DNA of 64,000 nucleotides, from NCBI GenBank assembly GCA_012934845.2, contig WNNJ02000327.1, positions 30,416-94,415 on the forward strand. Direction: 5' to 3'. This document shows, in pieces, positions 52,170 through 63,831 of the stretch (within the stretch, counting starts at the first letter, position 1; each line of letters opens with the position of its first letter). The DNA is from Pomphorhynchus laevis. Lineage: Eukaryota > Acanthocephala > Palaeacanthocephala > Echinorhynchida > Pomphorhynchidae. The notes below the pieces were generated by a model. That model saw only the letters and a list, made by a program, of their open reading frames with translations. It ran no database searches and had not been told where the DNA came from. A program made the translations under genes and the position numbers.

Positions 52170-54225
52170 ATTTGCCATGCTCCCTGGTTCGATTCTGATT
52201 GTAGTCTTTCTAAGCGTCGACTCAGTCACTCTTTTCGTGTGTATAATCGCTTTCTTAAACGTTCTCCCAACTCACTCCCTCCAAATCTCCGTGATTCCTA
52301 CTTTTCTCTACGCCGTTCACATCTTATTCTTATACGTACTAAACGTACTATCTTTTGGCGAAATCAACTCGAGTCATCTTCCAACTCTAAATCTCATTGG
52401 AAAATCTTAAACTCAATTCTTTCACGATCATCTACTTCTTGTAATATAAATCCTGATGAATTTTCTTCTTATCTACAAACTAAGCTATCTAATTTACTTT
52501 CCCTACTACCCATAGCCCCCTTCTACCCACTCTTCTCTTTAAATGCTTCCCTCCCAGAGCTATTCCACCTTCTTCCCGTTTCATCTGATGAAGTCTCTTC
52601 AGTTCTGCTGTCATTACCTTATAAAACCTCTCCCTCTGACCCGATTCCCACTGACTTGCTTAAAAAATATCTGCTCCTCTATCGCACCCTTCCTAACCAC
52701 ATTGTTCAACTCGTCCATCCGTAGCCGTACATTTCCTTCCATCTGGAAATGCGCCACTGTTCGTCCTCTCATCAAAAAGCAATCTCTCGACTCCTCACTA
52801 CCATCTTCGTACCGTCCAATCTCACTTCTCCCAACCCTCTCTAAACTCATTGAGCGTCTCGTTCTCAAGCAAGTTAATGCATATCTCTTTTCCTCTAACT
52901 TGTTTCCTCCCTTCCAAGCCGCTTTTCGCTCTAATCACTCTACTGAAATTGTCTGTCTTAAAGTTTATAATGACTTACTCATCTCGCGCTATTATAAATT
53001 ATGTAGTGTCATAGTTTCTCTTGATCTATCGTCTGCTTTTGACATCGTCGATCACTCGATTCTTCTACATCGCCTTCGTCATGATTATGGCTTCTCTTTA
53101 CCCACTATATCATGGTTTTCTTCATATCTATCGAACCGTACATTTCGCGTCTATTCTAACTCTTCTCTCTCCCATCCTTCATCCATCCCGACCGGTGTTC
53201 CACAAGGCTCCGTATTAGGCCATATGCTTTTCTCTCTTCTTCTCGGTGACTTGTCTTCGATTTCTCATACATTTAACTTCCATGTTATGCAATATGCTGA
53301 TGACATTATCATCTATGCTCACGCACCTGCTTATCGTATTCATGATCTTAGCGTTTCTGTTTCTAGCTGTCTTGTCTCAATTTCCAATCATCTTTCTTCT
53401 CTTCGCCTTTCTCTGAATCCTGATAAATCTAAAATTATGTGGATCCTACCTCGACGCTTCGGCTTAGAACCTCCTTCCGTATCATTAAATTCTACAATTC
53501 TTCCTATCGTTGATAATCTCGTTTTCCTAGGCTTTCATTTCGACAACCGACTTTCACTTAAACCTTTCGTTAGTGATAAAGTACGCTCATCTACCTTGAT
53601 ACTCCGCAATCTCCGTCAAGTTCGTAGATTGATCGATTTCCCTTCTTGTATGACTCTCATATCTTCTCTTCTTTTCTTAAGATTTGATTACTGTCTTAGT
53701 CTATTTTCCAACTCACCTAAATTCACTCTTCCTTTACAACGCATCATCAACGCTGCCGTCCAAGTTCTCCTCCGTCTTCGTCGTTTTGATCATACATCCC
53801 ACTATCTTGTTTCTCTTGATTGGCCTACCATTTATTGTCGTGTTCAAATTCGTCTTCTTATCATTGCTTTTCGCCTTATAACTTCTCATACCCCTTCATT
53901 TCTCAACCTTCCTTTTCTCGACAATTCTCGTACTGTATATTGTGCTCTGCGTTCCCGTAATTCCCTTCTTTTACATGTCCCAATCTACTCTATCTCTTTT
54001 GGCTTCCGCTCCTTCGTTGTGGCATCAACTGCCTATTCATATCCGCCAATCAACATCAATGCCGTGCTTCAAACGCCAAATCCAATTTTATTTCAACAAT
54101 TAACTAATTACCTGTGACCTTTGATGTCCTTTTTTTGTTTGTTAGTGGTCATGTAAGCGTGCATTTTGCACGCATTTGCCACGTTAAATAAATTATTGTA
54201 TATTATTAAATTATTGTATTAATTC
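52170..54225 (+). mobile_element. L2/CR1-type LINE copy, 5'-truncated
   Basis: Begins inside the linker between endonuclease and RT (52239-52724: FRVYNRFLKRSPNSLPPNLR, DSYFSLRRSHLILIRTKRT). It changes frame once near 52700, then is open to the end of the RT. The 3' tail has a GCGTGC-ATTTT-GCACGC hairpin (54157-54173) followed by CATTTGCCACGTTAAATAAA and AT-rich repeats. Much more AT-rich than the 45-48 kb copy. Confidence 0.92.
52543..54117 (+). CDS. L2/CR1-type LINE reverse transcriptase, long open frame
   Basis: Open for 524 codons. RT motifs in order: YRPISLLPTLSKLIERLVLK, AFRSNHSTEIVC, IVSLDLSSAFDIVDHSIL, GVPQGSVLGHMLF, MQYADDIIIYAHA, LNPDKSKIMWIL, FLGFHFDNRLSLKPF and LPLQRIINAAVQVLLRLR, ending at QLTNYL. 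Only the first 50 or so codons are out of phase with the true protein. No EN domain remains. The catalytic FDIVD and YADD boxes are intact. Confidence 0.92.
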   Translation: MLPSQSYSTFFPFHLMKSLQFCCHYLIKPLPLTRFPLTCLKNICSSIAPFLTTLFNSSIRSRTFPSIWKCATVRPLIKKQSLDSSLPSSYRPISLLPTLSKLIERLVLKQVNAYLFSSNLFPPFQAAFRSNHSTEIVCLKVYNDLLISRYYKLCSVIVSLDLSSAFDIVDHSILLHRLRHDYGFSLPTISWFSSYLSNRTFRVYSNSSLSHPSSIPTGVPQGSVLGHMLFSLLLGDLSSISHTFNFHVMQYADDIIIYAHAPAYRIHDLSVSVSSCLVSISNHLSSLRLSLNPDKSKIMWILPRRFGLEPPSVSLNSTILPIVDNLVFLGFHFDNRLSLKPFVSDKVRSSTLILRNLRQVRRLIDFPSCMTLISSLLFLRFDYCLSLFSNSPKFTLPLQRIINAAVQVLLRLRRFDHTSHYLVSLDWPTIYCRVQIRLLIIAFRLITSHTPSFLNLPFLDNSRTVYCALRSRNSLLLHVPIYSISFGFRSFVVASTAYSYPPININAVLQTPNPILFQQLTNYL

Positions 54226-54599
54226 AAAACCTGGATATTTATACATGTTACCTTAAACACATAAAGTTACGGATTCGGGAAGACCTGTAATTGCATCATA
54301 TGCTACCTTTTCTTATAAGCCGTCCAAGTACGTCGCCTCGATGTTGCGGGACCACATTACTATAGGCTATTTTTCCTTCATCAAAGACGATCCTAATTTG
54401 TCTCAGATTATTCGAAGTGATAATTCTGCTAACTTAAAATTGTTTGCAGCGGATATAATTTCACTATACACTCATACTTGTGGAAACTATTAACATATCT
54501 GCTGATTTTCTGGGACAGAGCTCAGATGATGGTTTACTACTTTGTAAGGAATATTGGAATAAACTGTTACTGATGTGCAGAATGTAAAATTTTGTTTTT

Positions 54600-54850
54600 A
54601 GCGACGAAATTACGAACTCGATACCCTTGACATGGGAAATCCTCTTGCCCTGGTCTTGTTAGAACTATATATGATAATATTTGAAAAGGATTTTGTATGT
54701 CAGATGGATATGGTTGTAATGTTGTTCAGATATGTTGATGATGTGTTTTTCACGTGTGTCAAAGCGATGTTAGAATTGAATTTGCAGAAAAATCAGCTGA
54801 ATAAATAATAACTATCATAAAGAAAGCTCAATTAGTTTATATTTATTTGA
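54600..54850 (+). pseudogene. PLE reverse transcriptase fragment of a second type
   Basis: Reads LDMGNPLALVLLELYMIIFE, KDFVCQMDM and MLFRYVDDVFFT. The order MGSPLAP-like then FRYVDDVF is typical of Penelope/Poseidon-type PLEs and differs from the (F)RYIDDICVFN family in the rest of the window. Short and degraded. Confidence 0.7.
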
Positions 54851-55660
54851 AAGTTTATTGTTTAAAAGGTTTTTGTTAAAGATGATTGAGTTTATTGAGG
54901 TTACTGAAATTATTGCTATATTAAAGAATTTGTGATCTATCTAGATTGCACAAAATTTTTATTAATACTGAATATAATTCAAGGATCAATCATATTCAAC
55001 CTAATCTTTGTGGTTAGGCTGAACCAAAAACCAGATTGCAATAAATTATATTTTAAAATAATATAATGAAAAGACAAAACATTTCTATTTGTTAATGTTG
55101 AAGGGCAATTGTCAAATTCCAAAATCAATTTATTTTTCTCCAAATTGATGATCGGAAATATGGTGAAATATAGAAATTAAGTTAGTTGATGATACATATT
55201 TGTCATATACACGAACGGACGGTGATATACTAATACGCAATAAAGTTACACTAAAGAGATTTAAATGTAAACTTTTATAAAGAGATAAAAGAGTGGATAT
55301 TTTTTCGATGTAAACATTTTAAGATAATAATAGAAAAATATTAATATAAAATATTTAATCTAAGTAAATTTAATTCTATATTCTAGCTAATTACAATAAT
55401 AAATTATTATCTAAATACGAAAGGACAAACAAAAATAAGATTGACTTGAGGTTTATTGCATCAATTTCCATAATCGTTAATACCCGAAATAGTATTTATA
55501 TTTGATTAAATTCGAATTTATTAATTTATATCACTCGTTATATACAATTTTAACTAACTTTATATACAACCAATAGCTCACAGTGGATATTAATAACAAC
55601 ATTTGTCATATAATTTATAACTTTTGTCCAAACACGAAAAATTAATAATTTATCACCAGA
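54850..55660. other. AT-rich DNA, nothing recognised
   Basis: No open frame above 60 codons and no repeat match that I can support. Confidence 0.45.
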
Positions 55661-55990
55661 AATATAATCTCTAATTCTTATTATGATACATCGTGTGTTA
55701 TTTATTAGTCAATTCATAAAAAATGCTATTATTTTAAATTTCAATTTTTTGATACAACGTCTGTTATTTATTAGTCAATTCATAAAATTTTATTTTATTT
55801 TAAATTTCAATTTTAAATTTTAACTTGATATAAATTATATAAAATCTTATAACAATTATTTATAATTATTTATTATCTAATTATTAAATTTTGATTTATT
55901 GATTTAGCATTATTGCTATGTTTATTTATTTTTATTTTATAATTATATTAAATACGTAAACTCAGTTAGCTGATTTGATCCATTTACATT
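55660..55990 (+). mobile_element. PLE 3' tail fragments
   Basis: CTAATTCTTATTATGATACATCGT, then TTATTTATTAGTCAATTCAT occurring twice (55700, 55765). The standard AT tail follows to ACGTAAACTCAGTTAGCTGA at 55960. Confidence 0.72.
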
Positions 55991-58220
55991 AAATTATTTT
56001 TCTACTTAATGAATATACTTAATAAAATATCAAAGCTCTTACAATAATTCTTTTGATATTTACTTTAATTACCATTATGTTATTAAATAATTCATTATTT
56101 ATATTTAATTACATTTAAGAATAGGTGATCTAATATACGTTATTAAATATCAAAAGATTTTAGGTGCTGAGTGTAAATCAAGATATAACTAAATGCTATT
56201 CTCACAGTCATGCTTTCAATACACTTAATATTATTTTTATATAAAGCATTAAACTTAATAAAGAAATAGTTTTAGATATTCACAAACGTAAATCAAATCG
56301 TTACTGAAGTTAATTACATAAATTTCAATTATCGTTAATATAATTCAATACCGCGAAATAGTATTTGCATATTGTTATCATGTTTCTTAGGAATTTAAAT
56401 GGTCTTAAAGATATTTTCTGTAAAAATACTTTATAAATGTTTGTATATATGACGAAACAGCTGGAGTTGGATATTAATGAAAAAATATAGCAATTTCTTA
56501 TTTGTTAGATCGCTCTTAGTATTATAAGCGTGATAATATTTTTATGAAGTTAAAGATTGTATGTGCAACTGTCAGTAGATGAGAAGTTTTTTGTTTTGTC
56601 GTTATAAATCTATATTTATATTTGCTTAATCATCAATCTCGGATGATTTAGCAAAACAATTACTTGAAGTAATTCTTTTACATTAACAATCGGAGAGCGC
56701 TCGTTTCTTATGAACGTATTTTTGTTCAAAAAATTAATAACTTTTTGTTTGTTCTACTTGGTTCATTGGATTAAATAAATCATCTTGTGCAAGTCATCTT
56801 TTGTTACTATTAACGATAAAAGTATAAATGTGTAAATATTTTTTATCTCACGAAAATATTTTTATCTAAAATTGGAAATTAGAAACAACTTTAGATCTTA
56901 AAAAGCCTCACTTGTCATTCTTGATCCAACTTTGGATTTAAATGAATAAGAGACAATAATTTAATAAAAATTTTAATGGCATTCTTAATTTAATAGCATA
57001 TAATATTTCACGATTGCTTTAAATATTTGAAATATGGTATTTAATAGTGATTTAAAATAGTTTATGTTTACCATATGTGAACATGTTTACCATATGTGAA
57101 CATGTTTACCATATGTGAACATGTTTACCATATATGAACATGTTTACCATATGTGAACATCATATGCGTTCTCTTATTATATCAACGTATAAAATCCATA
57201 TAGACGAAACAATATTTTCAACATTTAATTCAACTTATCCCGTTGAAATGTCTAAACTTAAAGTATTTAAATTACCTGTACTCCTTCGCCTACCACAGTT
57301 TAAATGTATCATTCATCATAAAAACCAGGAAGCATTTTTGAATAATTGCGGTTATTACAGTAGACGTGGTACCACATGATAAGAAGTATATGTGGCATTA
57401 TTATATATACTAATATAAGATTCAACTGAGAATTTACTTCTAACATTGACAAAATCCATTAAATATTTTTACACTAAATCAATACAGTTCAACGAATTTT
57501 TGAATAGACAACATTCCTCCTAACAGAATTCTATAAAATTTCATGGGAAGGAATACTGTGTATTCGGAAATTTATTGAACTCTTATTTTCTGTCAAATGG
57601 CTTTCGTCATTTAGTTAAAAAGTATTTGGATATGTTTAAGAACGCTTATTTTTATTTGATCGATATTTTTTCATCACACGACTGTTTTTAGGAATTTTCA
57701 TCATTTTGGATTAATGTCCGAGTGGTTAATGCAAACTACATTAATGCAAAGTAGTAAATTCATTGAATGGCTCATTTAAATCTAAAAAATATATCATTAT
57801 ATTTCATGTTTAAATGCTGCAATTAAATGTTACAATTGTTATAATTCAATTATAATTCCATATATATAATTCTATATATATAATTGGATAAAATAATAAA
57901 ATTAATTATATACAAAATAAATTATAATTATATTATAAAGTAGAAATTGATCTTATCAACCACCAACGTTTGCTTTGCTTAACTTTAATTTACAAGTTAG
58001 CATCCATCCAATAAAAATATAAAATTAAAATTTTTTTGATTTTGTATAAAAATATTAAATTGATTTCATCAATGATTTAGAATTATATAATTTATGTATC
58101 GTCAAATAAAAAGAACTTTTCAAAACTTAAAAGTACTTGCTTAATTTGAATATCTACACTGCATGGCACACTTCAAAAACAAATAGTTTGATCCTAATCA
58201 AACTATGTAATTATGCTACG
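55990..58220. other. AT-rich DNA without recognisable genes
   Basis: Apart from the minisatellite at 57055-57160, I see no structure. The 81-codon frame 57134-57379 starts inside that minisatellite, and I do not recognise it. Confidence 0.45.
57055..57160 (+). repeat. 19-bp minisatellite, five units
   Basis: TTTACCATATGTGAACATG repeated five times, with one unit reading CATATATG. The unit contains the palindrome CATATG and, across the junction, ACATGT. Confidence 0.9.
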
Positions 58221-59560
58221 TTTATCTCTCTTCATCCAATCTGTACCCTCCTTTCTAATCCGCTTTCCGCTCTAATCACTACACCGAAATCGCATGCATG
58301 AAAGTTTACAACAACCTATTTATTTCTCGTGACAAGGCTCTATACAGTTCTCTCATCTCCCTTGACATCTCCTCTTGTGTCATCATCGTCGACCACTCCA
58401 TCCTCATGTCTCGCCTTCGTTATAATTACGGCTTTTCTTCCTCTTCCGTAGCATGGTTTGCCTCATATCTATCCGACCGTTCTTTTCGAGTCTGTTCAAA
58501 TTCATCATCCTCTCCTCCCATCCTTATTTTCTTTGGGGTATTACTAGGTTCAGTACTATGACCCCTTCTTTTCTCTCTTCTAATCGACGATCTCTCTCCG
58601 TCTCTCAAACCTTACTCCTTCAACGCCGTGCAATACAACGATGACATCCTCATATATGCTCATACACCCGCCCATCGCATACACTATACCGGCATTTCTG
58701 CATCCAACTGTCTTTCTTCTATCTACAAACGTCTCTTTCATATTCGTCTCATTCTAAACCCAGACAAGTCTAAAATAATGTGGATCATCCCCCGTCAACC
58801 TAACATATCTCCTCCACCTGTATCTTTTGCATCATCAATCATCCACATAGTCCACAATCTCACTTTCTTATGATTCCATTTCGACGATCACCTTTCCCTT
58901 AAACCCTTCGTCCGTGACAAGGTCCGCTCGTCTTACTTAATGTAACGTGACATACGCCGTATCTGCCCCTTATAGACTACCGTTCCTTATGTCTCTTCTT
59001 TGATCGCTTCTTTTCCCCAAAATCGATTACTGCATCAGCCATTTCGTCAATTCTCCAAAATTCATCATCCAACCCCTGCAACGCATCATAAACTACGCCG
59101 TTCGAGTGCTCCTACGTCTCCGTCGCTTTGACCACACATCCACATATCTCGCTTAGCTCTCATGGTCCACTATCCACATCCGCATCTAACTCTGCCTTCC
59201 TCTCGTCACTTGGTCTCAGCGCAGTCGGCTCATCATCGTTCATCAATCTGTTTTTCTTAAACGACACTCGCCACACCTTTCTATCGCTGCGTTCCCGTTA
59301 TTGCATATTACTCCACGTTCCCAATTACTCGAACAACTACGATCTCGGATCCTTCCTCGCCGTCGCCCCACTCGCCTGGAGTCAGCTACCTCTCGACATC
59401 AACCGCGCTCCCTTCTTTATCACATTAAAATATCACCTCCGTTACCATCTTGTCGACACATGATTTAGATTTTTGTTGTTTTTGGTTGATTGTGGTCAAG
59501 TAAGCATGCGCCGGCCCGCATTTACAACGTAAAAATAAATCATTTTTTATTTATTTAATA
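58220..59560 (+). mobile_element. L2/CR1-type LINE copy, degraded
   Basis: Starts in the RT (a diverged QSAFRSNHSTE stretch near 58255) and runs through ISLDISSCVIIVDHSILMSR, MQYNDDILIYAHTPAHRIHY and LNPDKSKIMWII, with frame changes, to the C-terminal domain (59128-59463). YADD has become YNDD and FDIVD has become VIIVD, so it is inactive. The tail keeps a GCATGC-GCCG-GCCCGC hairpin (59504-59519). It is closest to the 45-48 kb copy at the DNA level. Confidence 0.9.
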
Positions 59561-60840
59561 AATACAACATATCACAGGGGAAATACACTATATTAAGGCA
59601 ACTAGATCGTAATTATGGCTGAATAAATTTTTTCGGAAATTACGTGCAATTTTAACAAACGTGTTATTCCATTCTGTCAGGTTTAGGTGTACCAATGGCG
59701 GTAGTAGACGAAACGTTGCCAATATGCGATATTAGCATCTAGCATGTTATTTATAGCTTTGTGTAAATTGCTTATGAATTAATAACATTAATAAAGTTAA
59801 CAAATTATCGCCTTCTTGAGGCCCGCAGTACACAATCATCGAATGTAAATTTGACTATTAGTTTCGTAGTAAGGAATGGAATTAAATATTATGTAATATT
59901 AAGATATATATTTCACATTTCACACGTTTCCTAAACACTGCAATTCGTAATCGTTTGTGAATTAGTCTTTTTAACCTGATCTCTATTCACTTCTCCAAAT
60001 TTCACTGACACAAAATATCCCGAAGCATTAATTTCCATTTACTTTGTATCACCATTCGTCTTTGCAAAGTTAACTCTCCTTTAAATTATGTTGTTTAGCT
60101 AAAATTAATTTGCCGTCTACAATAGCTTATTTGATAAAATCTGTTAAAAGAGAAAAGCCGTAAACAGGTGTATCTCCTTGCAAAGTAATATCTATTGTGG
60201 GATCAGGTTTGATTAAAAGTTTTAGAAGGATATCTTAAAACAATAGTAAATCTTCTCGTTTTTGAGCACGATCGTAACTAATATAAGCCGAAAGCTTAAG
60301 TACTTACCTTGTTTGATGGATAAATCGTAAAGAACACTTTTAAGATTGATTGTGATTTTCATTTACCATTGGAATTACTAAGCCCTTTGAAGCAACGGCG
60401 AAAACATTTTACCTGGTTTAGAGAGAGAGCTGAACGCACTTTTTGAGTTATCGCTATTCAGACCAATTAAGCAATAATAATTAATTAGAACAATTAAACA
60501 ATAAGCCTTTTCACCAATACACAAATTTATTGAGAGAGATATTTTTGCTACCATTTAGTTCAGATTTGTACTATCAAGATAGCGATAGATTGAATACTGG
60601 TAGAAATTGATGCTAATTCATTTTGTACACGTTGCGCAGAAAAGTATTAATATGGCTGGTATTATGAAGATATCATGCATTTCTTTCTATTTTTGTAATT
60701 TACTACAAAAGTCTACTTAAAACTATATTTAGACAGGGAAAAGTATGCGATGCATATCTATTTGAAATACATCCGATCGATTAATTGAATCGGACATACG
60801 TATATCGTTCCTGAATAATGCAACAATTCATGCTTACGTC
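59560..60840. other. Intergenic DNA next to the ribozyme array
   Basis: 59665-59765 shares GTGTACCAATGGCGGTAGTAG and ACGAAAC..CCAATATG..AGCATGTT with the 9.1-kb region, probably an old retroelement end. The rest shows nothing recognisable. Confidence 0.4.
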
Positions 60841-60842
60841 AA

Positions 60843-60845
<3 letters not shown>

Positions 60846-60873
<28 letters not shown>
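60846..60873. repeat. (TA)n microsatellite, left border of the ribozyme array
   Basis: About 14 TA steps immediately before the first GTTGCTAGGTCACACGA. Confidence 0.95.
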
Positions 60874-60876
<3 letters not shown>

Positions 60877-60982
60877 GCTAGGTCACACGAAGTGACTTTC
60901 GCATTGAAAACCAGCTACAGAATCCTTCCTTCATGATATCCAATTCCATACACCCTGACTACTAACGGCCACAGCCGTTTTC

Positions 60983-61028
60983 GTTTCGCCCGCTTTTTGC
61001 CACATGTTGGTAGCCCCGGGCTCATCAG
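60983..61028 (-). ncRNA. Hammerhead ribozyme core, unit 1 (short stem III loop)
   Basis: Minus strand: CTGATGAG at 61028, stem II GCCCG/CGGGC, CGAAAC at 60983. Stem III (AACGGC/GCCGTT) here has a four-base loop TGTG, eight bases shorter than in all other units, with the paired arms unchanged. GTC follows before AGGG. Confidence 0.9.
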
Positions 61029-61425
61029 AAGGCTGACTACCAACTCTTCGCCTTTTGAAATTTGACTTATCCTAGATTCGAGCTGTCGCTCTCCGTACTT
61101 GGCATGCGCTCTTGACTGCTAGGCTACGAATCCAGGATTACCAGATTTCACACAGTATATGAAACCTTCCATCATGATATCCAGAAACTGCATTGTCCGA
61201 GATGCTTCTCTGGCATGCTTATTATAGATTTTATCGTATGAGATCATGAAGATCGATTGAAATCGGGACTGGTGATCCTTTGATGGATGCTTATTTATGT
61301 AATGAATAGTTGCTAGGTCACACGAGGTGACTTTCGCATTGAAAACCAGCTACAGAATCCTTCCTTCATGATATCTAATTCCATACACCCTGACTACTAA
61401 CGGCCACATTGCCACAGCCGTTTTC

Positions 61426-61471
61426 GTTTCGCCCGCTTTTTGCCACATGTTGGTAGCCCCGGGCTCATCAG
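61426..61471 (-). ncRNA. Hammerhead ribozyme core, unit 2
   Basis: Same core as the plus-strand units, read on the minus strand, with the longer stem III loop. Confidence 0.9.
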
Positions 61472-61848
61472 AAGGCTGACTACCAACTCTTCGCCTTTTG
61501 AAATTTGACTTATCCGAGATTCGAGCTGTCGCTCTCCGTACTTGGCTTGCGCTCTTGACTGCTAGGCTACGAATCCAGGATTACCAGATTTCACACAGTA
61601 TATGAAACCTTCCATCATGATATCCAGAAACTGCATTGTCCGAGATGCTTCTCTGACATGCTTATTATAGATTTTATCGTATGAGATCATGAAGATCGAT
61701 TGAAATCGGGACTGGTGATCCTTTGATGGATGCTTATTTATGTAATGAATAGTTGCTAGGTCACACGAGGTGACTTTCGCATTGAAAACCAGCTACAGAA
61801 TCCTTCCTTCATGATATACAATTCCATATACCCTATGGGTGTATGGGT

Positions 61849-61907
61849 GCATATACCCTATGGGTGTATATCTGGAAGGAATTCCATACACCCATATACT
61901 TTATGGG
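61849..61907. other. Centre of the palindromic array
   Basis: About 60 bp of short direct and inverted repeats of CCCTATGGGTGTAT and CCATACACCCATA between the two head-to-head arms. It looks like rearranged ends of the unit's own GGGTGTATGGAATT segment. Confidence 0.7.
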
Positions 61908-62161
61908 TGTATGGAATTAGATATCATGAAGGAAGGATTCTGTAGCTGGTTTTCAATGCGAAAGTCACCTCGTGTGACCTAGCAACTATTCATTACATAA
62001 ATAAGCATCCATCAAAGGATCACCAGTCCCGATTTCAATCGATCTTCATGATCTCATACGATAAAATCTATAATAAGCATGCCAGAGAAGCATCTCGGAC
62101 AATGCAGTTTCTGGATATCATGATGGAAGGTTTCATATACTGTGTGAAATCTGGTAATCCT

Positions 62162-62230
62162 GGATTCGTAGCCTAGCAGTCAAGAGCGCAAGCCAAGTAC
62201 GGAGAGCGACAACTCGAATCTCGGATAAGT
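62162..62230 (+). promoter_or_regulatory. tRNA-like pol III promoter (A and B boxes), unit 3
   Basis: TAGCCTAGCAGT at 62169-62180 fits the A box (TRGCNNARYNGG) except for the last base. AACTCGAATCT at 62211-62221 (AGCTCGAATCT in other units) fits most of the B box. Their spacing is tRNA-like and the start GGATTCG resembles an acceptor stem. The same stretch occurs in units 4-6 (about 62605, 63048, 63491) and, inverted, in the left arm. No full cloverleaf forms, so it is not a tRNA gene. Confidence 0.72.
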
Positions 62231-62254
62231 CAAATTTCAAAAGGCGAAGAGTTG

Positions 62255-62356
62255 GTAGTCAGCCTTCTGATGAGCCCGGGGCTACCAACATGTGGCAAAA
62301 AGCGGGCGAAACGAAAACGGCTGTGGCAATGTGGCCGTTAGTAGTCAGGGTGTATG
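62255..62356 (+). ncRNA. Type I hammerhead ribozyme, unit 3
   Basis: CTGATGAG at 62267; stem II GCCCG/CGGGC with a 24-nt loop; CGAAAC at 62307-62312; stem III A-C/G-U then AACGGC/GCCGTT; cleavage triplet GTC at 62344-62346. Stem I is formed by GCCTT just before CTGATGA and AGGGT just after GTC (five pairs with wobbles). All conserved core bases of the hammerhead are present in the right order and spacing. Cleavage would fall after C62346. Confidence 0.92.
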
Positions 62357-62709
62357 GAATTAGATATCATGAAGGAAGGATTCTGTAGCTGGTTTTCAAT
62401 GCGAAAGTCACCTCGTGTGACCTAGCAACTATTCATTACATAAATAAGCATCCATCAAAGGATCACCAGTCCCGATTTCAATCGATCTTCATGATCTCAT
62501 ACGATAAAATCTATAATAAGCATGCCAGAGAAGCATCTCGGACAATGCAGTTTCTGGATATCATGATGGAAGGTTTCATATACTGTGTGAAATCTGGTAA
62601 TCCTGGATTCGTAGCCTAGCAGTCAAGAGCGCAAGCCAAGTACGGAGAGCGACAGCTCGAATCTCGGATAAGTCAAATTTCAAAAGGCGAAGAGTTGGTA
62701 GTCAGCCTT

Positions 62710-62755
62710 CTGATGAGCCCGGGGCTACCAACATGTGACAAAAATCGGTCGAAAC
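62710..62755 (+). ncRNA. Hammerhead ribozyme core, unit 4 (stem II mismatch)
   Basis: CTGATGAG and CGAAAC are kept, but the 3' side of stem II reads CGGTC instead of CGGGC, leaving one mismatch. The loop also differs. Possibly weaker. Confidence 0.85.
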
Positions 62756-63152
62756 GAAAACGGCTGTGGCAATGTGGCCGTTAGTAGTCAGGGTGTATGG
62801 AATTAGATATCATGAAAGAAGGATTCTGTAGCTGGTTTTCAATGCGAAAGTCACCTCGTGTGACCTAGCAACTATTCATTACATAAATAAGCATCCATCA
62901 AAGGATCACCAGTCCCGATTTCAATCGATCTTCATGATCTCATACGATAAAATCTATAATAAGCATGCCAGAGAAGCATCTCGGACAATGCAGTTTCTGG
63001 ATATCATGATGGAAGGTTTCATATACTGTGTGAAATCTGGTAATCCTGGATTCGTAGCCTAGCAGTCAAGAGCGCAAGCCAAGTACGGAGAGCGACAGCT
63101 CGAATCTCGGATAAGTCAAATTTCAAAAGGCGAAGAGTTGGTAGTCAGCCTT

Positions 63153-63198
63153 CTGATGAGCCCGGGGCTACCAACATGTGGCAAAAAGCGGGCGAAAC
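63153..63198 (+). ncRNA. Hammerhead ribozyme core, unit 5
   Basis: Identical core and stems to unit 3, exactly 886 bp downstream. Confidence 0.92.
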
Positions 63199-63595
63199 GA
63201 AAACGGCTGTGGCAATGTGGCCGTTAGTAGTCAGGGTGTATGGAATTGGATATCATGAAGGAAGGATTCTGTAGCTGGTTTTCAATGCGAAAGTCACCTC
63301 GTGTGACCTAGCAACTATTCATTACATAAATAAGCATCCATCAAAGGATCACCAGTCCCGATTTCAATCGATCTTCATGATCTCATACGATAAAATCTAT
63401 AATAAGCATGCCAGAGAAGCATCTCGGACAATGCAGTTTCTGGATATCATTATGGAAGGTTTCATATACTGTGTGAAATCTGGTAATCCTGGATTCGTAG
63501 CCTAGCAGTCAAGAGCGCAAGCCAAGTACGGAGAGCGACAACTCGAATCTCGGATAAGTCAAATTTCAAAAGGCGAAGAGTTGGTAGTCAGCCTT

Positions 63596-63641
63596 CTGAT
63601 GAGCCCGGGGCTACCAACATGTGGCAAAAAGCGGGCGAAAC
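63596..63641 (+). ncRNA. Hammerhead ribozyme core, unit 6
   Basis: Identical core and stems to unit 3. Confidence 0.92.
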
Positions 63642-63831
63642 GAAAACGGCTGTGGCAATGTGGCCGTTAGTAGTCAGGGTGTATGGAATTGGATATCATG
63701 AAGGAAGGATTCTGTAGCTGGTTTTCAATGCGAAAGTCACCTCGTGTGACTAGCAACTATTCATTACATAAATAAGCATCCATCAAAGGATCACCAGTCC
63801 CGATTTCAATCGATCTTCATGATCTCATACG

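Noticed and set aside
57055-57160. CRISPR-like array
   Set aside because: Contiguous 19-bp units without spacers; a minisatellite in a eukaryotic sequence.
57134-57379. 81-codon open frame
   Set aside because: Begins inside a minisatellite and has no recognisable domain or splice context.
62162-62230. tRNA gene in the array units
   Set aside because: A and B boxes are present but no complete cloverleaf or acceptor stem forms; better read as a tRNA-derived promoter.
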